From NCBI GenBank assembly GCA_965197635.1, contig OZ240218.1, forward strand, positions 682,001-746,000: DNA of 64,000 bases, read 5' to 3'. The notes under the pieces were generated by a model. The model ran no database searches. It was not told the origin of the DNA and saw only the letters and a list, made by a program, of their open reading frames with translations. The position numbers and the translations under genes were made by a program. Positions 60,662-64,000 of the stretch are shown here, piece after piece. Numbering within the stretch: the first letter of the stretch is position 1; each line of letters opens with the position of its first letter. This DNA is from Bin87 sp965197635 (GTDB lineage: Bacteria > Chloroflexota > Dehalococcoidia > Lucifugimonadales > UBA3495).

Positions 60662-61554
60662 ACCGTTGGTGCTAGTTTGAGATGATATTGAAAACGCCAC
60701 AGGGTTCCTTATGCTGTAAGTTGATACGCTCGACAGCGGAGGAACCCCGTGAACATCACCGATTTTATCACCGAACTCTATTGCCGGATCGACGATGCCC
60801 TGCCCGAACTTCCCCATCATCCCCAAGCGGTCCTCTCCCTGGGCGAAGTGATCACCATCGGAGCGCGCTACGCCATCAAGGGCGTCAGCCGCCGCGCCTT
60901 TTACGACTGGCTCCGGCACAACTATGGAGACCTCTTTCCCCAGCTGCCCGAGCGCACCCGCCGCTTCCGCCGCCTGGAAGCCAAAGCCTGCTGGAGCGGC
61001 TGTTTCCTGGCTCCGCCCACCATCCTGGGCGTGGCCGACAGCTATGGCATCGCACTGGGCCATCCGGTAAGGGCGGGGCGTCAGCTCCATCAGGTGGGCC
61101 GGCGCGGCAAGTCCAATCATCGCTGGATCGTGGGCGGCAAACTCTGCGTCGTGCTCAACAAATTGGGGCTGATTGTGGATTGGGACTGCGCCACTGCCAA
61201 CGTCCATGACCAGCGGTTCTTACCCCTGTTGGCCTGCTACGACGGCCAGATGATCATCCTGACCGACACCGGCTTTCACCGCGCCAAAGGCGACCCAGAC
61301 AACGTGAAACGGTGTCGTCGCGGCCAATGGAACGTGCGGATGATCGTGGCAACCACCTTCTCCATGATGACCACGGTGTGGGGCAGCAAGGAGATGCGTC
61401 ATAACACCTGGCGAGGATTTGAGGCGCATCTGAGTTACCTGATGGCCGCCTTCAACATACTGGTGCAGTGGGATGGACTGGAACCGGACGAAAACGGACG
61501 CATCCATCGCTCCATTGCCCAATTCGTCCTCTGATATTAACTAGCACCAACGGT
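60662..61554 (+). mobile_element. IS982-family insertion sequence
   Basis: 893 bp with perfect 16-bp termini ACCGTTGGTGCTAGTT. TAATA flanks both ends (60657-60661 and 61555-61559). Inserted eight bases outside the IS1380 copy. Confidence 0.85.
60749..61534 (+). CDS. IS982-family transposase
   Basis: Start GTG 60749 with GGAGG upstream. The 261-residue protein has an N-terminal helical part, YAIKGVSRRAFYDWL, the first Asp in GVADSYGIALGH, HRWIVGGKLCVVLNKLGLIV, second Asp in MIILTDTGFH and a late Glu in KEMRHNTWRGFEAHLSY. Full-length and open, so probably functional. Confidence 0.85.
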   Translation: MNITDFITELYCRIDDALPELPHHPQAVLSLGEVITIGARYAIKGVSRRAFYDWLRHNYGDLFPQLPERTRRFRRLEAKACWSGCFLAPPTILGVADSYGIALGHPVRAGRQLHQVGRRGKSNHRWIVGGKLCVVLNKLGLIVDWDCATANVHDQRFLPLLACYDGQMIILTDTGFHRAKGDPDNVKRCRRGQWNVRMIVATTFSMMTTVWGSKEMRHNTWRGFEAHLSYLMAAFNILVQWDGLEPDENGRIHRSIAQFVL

Positions 61555-61572
61555 TAATACCAGCGAATTGAG

Positions 61573-62174
61573 TTAGTCGTCTTCAAACCCCTGGGGACAA
61601 AACGACCCCAATCCGTCATAGCGTCCGTCGTAGACCACATCACCACTCGTGGTGTCGTGTACCTTCACATTCGCATCATCGACGATGGCCGACGCAATCG
61701 CACCCTGCGCACCCGGTTCAAGGGCACCAACCACGTAGCCGACAACTCTTCCCCATTCGTGTCGACATAGAAAGTTAACTTCGTGACGTTGTCGAACTGC
61801 CTACTGCCCTTGAGTTGGCGAGTACCCTGGCATTCGACGTCCACCCAAGGGCCAGAACTCGCGACGGGGTTATCCCACGTTACGTGCAGTCGGACGACGC
61901 TCTTACCCCCAACGTCTTTGGTATAGCCGTTAGAAGCCGTCCACTCCTGGTCACCGTTGATTTCCTCCACAATGCCTGATCCCTCGATGACCTCGACTGC
62001 CTCTCTGTTCTTTTCCGGCGCCACTTGCTGACTAACCGGAACGGCAGGAAAGACAGGTGGGTCCGTCCTCCAAGCACCTTGTCCTTCCGCCCAGATCACA
62101 GTCGCGGAACCAATCCCCAAGACGACCAGCAACACTGCCACCAGCAACTTGGGGCGGTGAACCTTCATCCTCAT
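61573..62174 (-). pseudogene. secreted protein of unknown function, one frameshift
   Basis: From ATG 62174 a signal peptide (LLVAVLLVVLGIGSATVIWA) leads to a beta-rich part (VVRLHVTWDNPVASSGPWVD, KLTFYVDTNGEELSATWLV). The frame then slips near 61720: the next frame continues GALEPGAQGAIASAIVDDAN, then YDGRYDGLGSFCPQGFEDD and a stop at 61573. The two halves clearly belong together. Confidence 0.7.
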
Positions 62175-62290
62175 GACATTCCTCCTATAAGCGATAGTCC
62201 CTCCAAAAGAACACCAAAAACTCGGAAGCCACGGACTCCGACATCGGCATCGTGAGACGACTCGCTCATGAGACCCGAGGGGTCATCTTA

Positions 62291-63151
62291 GAACCTGTCT
62301 CTGATCTCCGAAATAGGTTAAGTTGAGACTATTATCAGGGGAGGGGTAATCATGTCTCATTCCTATCCCAGCGACATCAGCCGGGAGCAATTCGCCCGTA
62401 TTCTGCCCGTGTTGGAGACGGCTCGCCGCCGGACCAAGCCCCGCACCGTGGACTTGTATGACGTTTTCTGCGGCGTGCTGTACCTCTTGAAAAGCGGGTG
62501 CCAGTGGCGAATGCTGCCCGCGGACTTCTCCAATTGGCGCACTGGCTACCAGTATTTCCGGCAATGGAGCGAGCGGCCGGGCCCGGGTCAGGATTCCATT
62601 CTGGAGCGTGTCCTAAAAAAATCGGTTGGCGCGGTCCGACAAAGCAATGGACGGAAAGAGCCGACCAGCTTCTGCATCGTGGACTCCCAGAGCGTCCAGA
62701 ACACGGACACCGCCGGGCACCAGGGCTATGACGCGGGTAAGAAGGTGTCCGGAATCAAGCGTCACATCGCGGTGGACACGCAAGGATTGCCCCATGCGCT
62801 ACACGTGACTACCGCCGACGTTACCGACCGGGCTGGGGCTTTGGCGATGTTTGACGCAAACCGGTCCGGCCTCAATCAGGTCCAGAAGGTGCTGGTGGAC
62901 GGGGGTTACACCGGGAAGCCCTTTGCCGCTGCGGTGCAAAGCTTGTTGGGAGCCGCGGTGGAAGTGGTGAAACGCAACGAACTGCACACCTTCGTGGTGC
63001 TGCCAAAGCGATGGGTGGTGGAGCGATCTTTCGCCGGGCTGGAAAAGTGCCGCCGACTCTGGAAGAACTGTGAAAGGAAGCTCAATACCAGCCTGCAGAT
63101 GGTGGTGCTTGCCTTCATGGTGCTAATCCTCAAAAGATTGTAAACAGGCTC
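62291..63151 (+). mobile_element. IS5-family (IS1031-like) insertion sequence
   Basis: 861 bp with short termini GAACCTGTC and (reversed) GAGCCTGTT. TTA flanks both ends (62288-62290 and 63152-63154), matching the TNA duplication known for the IS1031 group. Confidence 0.75.
62352..63143 (+). CDS. IS5-family transposase
   Basis: The 263-residue protein has SDISREQFARILPVLETARRR and VDLYDVFCGVLYLLKSGCQWRMLP. DDE residues sit in CIVDSQSVQNTD, VLVDGGYTGKPFA and RWVVERSFAGLEKCRRLWKNCE. Intact frame; probably active. Confidence 0.92.
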   Translation: MSHSYPSDISREQFARILPVLETARRRTKPRTVDLYDVFCGVLYLLKSGCQWRMLPADFSNWRTGYQYFRQWSERPGPGQDSILERVLKKSVGAVRQSNGRKEPTSFCIVDSQSVQNTDTAGHQGYDAGKKVSGIKRHIAVDTQGLPHALHVTTADVTDRAGALAMFDANRSGLNQVQKVLVDGGYTGKPFAAAVQSLLGAAVEVVKRNELHTFVVLPKRWVVERSFAGLEKCRRLWKNCERKLNTSLQMVVLAFMVLILKRL

Positions 63152-63175
63152 TTAGAGGGCGTGTGACAATGGGGT

Positions 63176-63976
63176 TCAGGCGGGGTGGAGCCGTTTGAGC
63201 ATCAGGTGGACCATGGCGATATGCACCCAGGCTTCGCTGCTTTCCGTGCGCTCCTCGTAGTCCTTGCTCAACCGGCGGCATCGGCTCAGCCAGGCCAGGG
63301 TACGCTCTACCACCCACCGGCGTGGCAACACCTCAAAGTGGTGGCGATCCGGTTTGCGCCGCACCACGGTGAGCAACCAGCCGCCGGTGGCCCCGGCCCA
63401 AGCCACCAGCCGACCCGCGTAGCCAGCGTCGGCCCAGATGACCTGCAATCGGGGAAATCGACCCAACAGTTTGGCCAACACCAACCGGGCGCCGTCCCGG
63501 TCCTGGATGCTGGCGGCATGAACCACCACGGCCAGCAACAATCCCATGGTGTCCACTACGATATGGCGCTTGCGTCCAGCCACCTTGTTACCGGCGTCGT
63601 AGCCCCGAGGCCCCCTTTTTCCGTGGTTTTCACCGATTGGCTGTCGATCCTTGAACAATCCGGGATGGCGGCGCTGGGCGTAGCCGCTCGGCCCGCAGCT
63701 TCCCGAACCCGGGAGCGCAAGGCGTCCTCCACCCGTTCCCAGGTTCCGTCATCCCGCCACTTCCGGAAGTACCACCACACCGTGCCCCAGGGCGGCAGGT
63801 CATGAGGCATTAGGCGCCAGGGTATGCCGCCCCCCAGCACGTAGAGGATGCCGTTGACCACCTCCCGCAGATCCCGTAGTTCTGGGAGGGCCTCTGGTGG
63901 TGTCCGGCGGCGGCAGTGGGACCAACTCCTCCCATTGGGCAGCGGTCAAATCGCTGGGATATGCTTTTCTATTCAT
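63176..63976 (-). pseudogene. second IS5-family transposase, frameshifted
   Basis: ATG 63976 begins NRKAYPSDLTAAQWEELVPL. Frames change near 63890 and near 63600: GILYVLGGGIPWRLMPHDLPPWG and IDSQSVKTTEKGG are in one frame, GYDAGNKVAGRKRHIVVDTMG and RRWVVERTLAWLSRCRRLSKDYE in another. The element's left end is near 63157 (GAGGGCGTGTGACAATG); its right end is at or beyond the window edge. Confidence 0.85.
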
Positions 63977-64000
63977 CCGCCCAGCATAACCACCATCTGG

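Overview
The window is a high-GC bacterial chromosome segment, probably from an uncultivated Chloroflexota (SAR202/Dehalococcoidia-like). This is inferred from gene content, not from a marker gene: three luciferase-like flavin or F420 oxidoreductases, two CaiB/BaiF CoA-transferases, an HpaB-type flavin hydroxylase, a phosphotriesterase-family hydrolase, a cyclase-family hydrolase, a DUF1800/DUF1501/NHL cluster and two Uma2-family proteins. I saw no rRNA, tRNA or CRISPR array. Start codons are mixed ATG, GTG and TTG, and several starts were moved to the codon with the best Shine-Dalgarno (SD) spacing.

Layout. Positions 1-3300: the edge of an IS1380 element, a HicB/DUF4258 pair clipped by it, and an AT-richer two-gene module with a (p)ppGpp-synthetase-like protein. 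3.3-7.5 kb: a ThDP enzyme, an F420-type oxidoreductase and a phosphotriesterase-like hydrolase. 7.6-14.2 kb: a long co-directional minus-strand run (Uma2, acyl-CoA synthetase, TrpF-like barrel, HigB, HigA-ImmA, dual-OB protein, two DUF488 proteins). 14.3-21 kb: BrnA-like protein, PIN toxin/antitoxin, an SF2 helicase, an oxidoreductase and a NotI-like restriction-modification pair. 21-27 kb: another oxidoreductase, an MFS exporter, small unknown genes and a broken methyltransferase-HNH gene. 26.5-36 kb: a cyclase, two CoA-transferases, RusA plus a nuclease-HEPN fusion, an MFS pump and an acetyl-CoA synthetase. 36-43 kb: ImmA/DUF4411 toxin-antitoxin, Uma2, a hydrolase, histidine decarboxylase, a tandem-ACT protein, an HpaB-like hydroxylase and a MOSC protein. 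43-47.6 kb: a HicBA remnant, an IS701 element with a clean target duplication, two His-rich envelope proteins and a HEPN pair. 47.7-56.4 kb: DUF1800/DUF1501/NHL, an SDR, a hydrolase and a fused ABC permease. 57-64 kb: a pile of mostly decayed insertion sequences (ISNCY, IS1380 carrying two MITE-like insertions, IS982, two IS5).

Metabolic theme: activation and oxidation of small organic acids (two AMP-forming ligases, two CoA-transferases, several flavin oxygenases and hydrolases) with exporters. Accessory theme: many small conflict modules, mostly translationally coupled pairs (ATGA, GTGA or TAATG overlaps). The best candidates for something undescribed are the HigB/HigA-ImmA/dual-OB/DUF488/DUF488 run, the RelA/SpoT-domain pair, the RusA plus nuclease-HEPN pair, and the HEPN pair at 46.8-47.6 kb. 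None of these functions can be proven from sequence alone.
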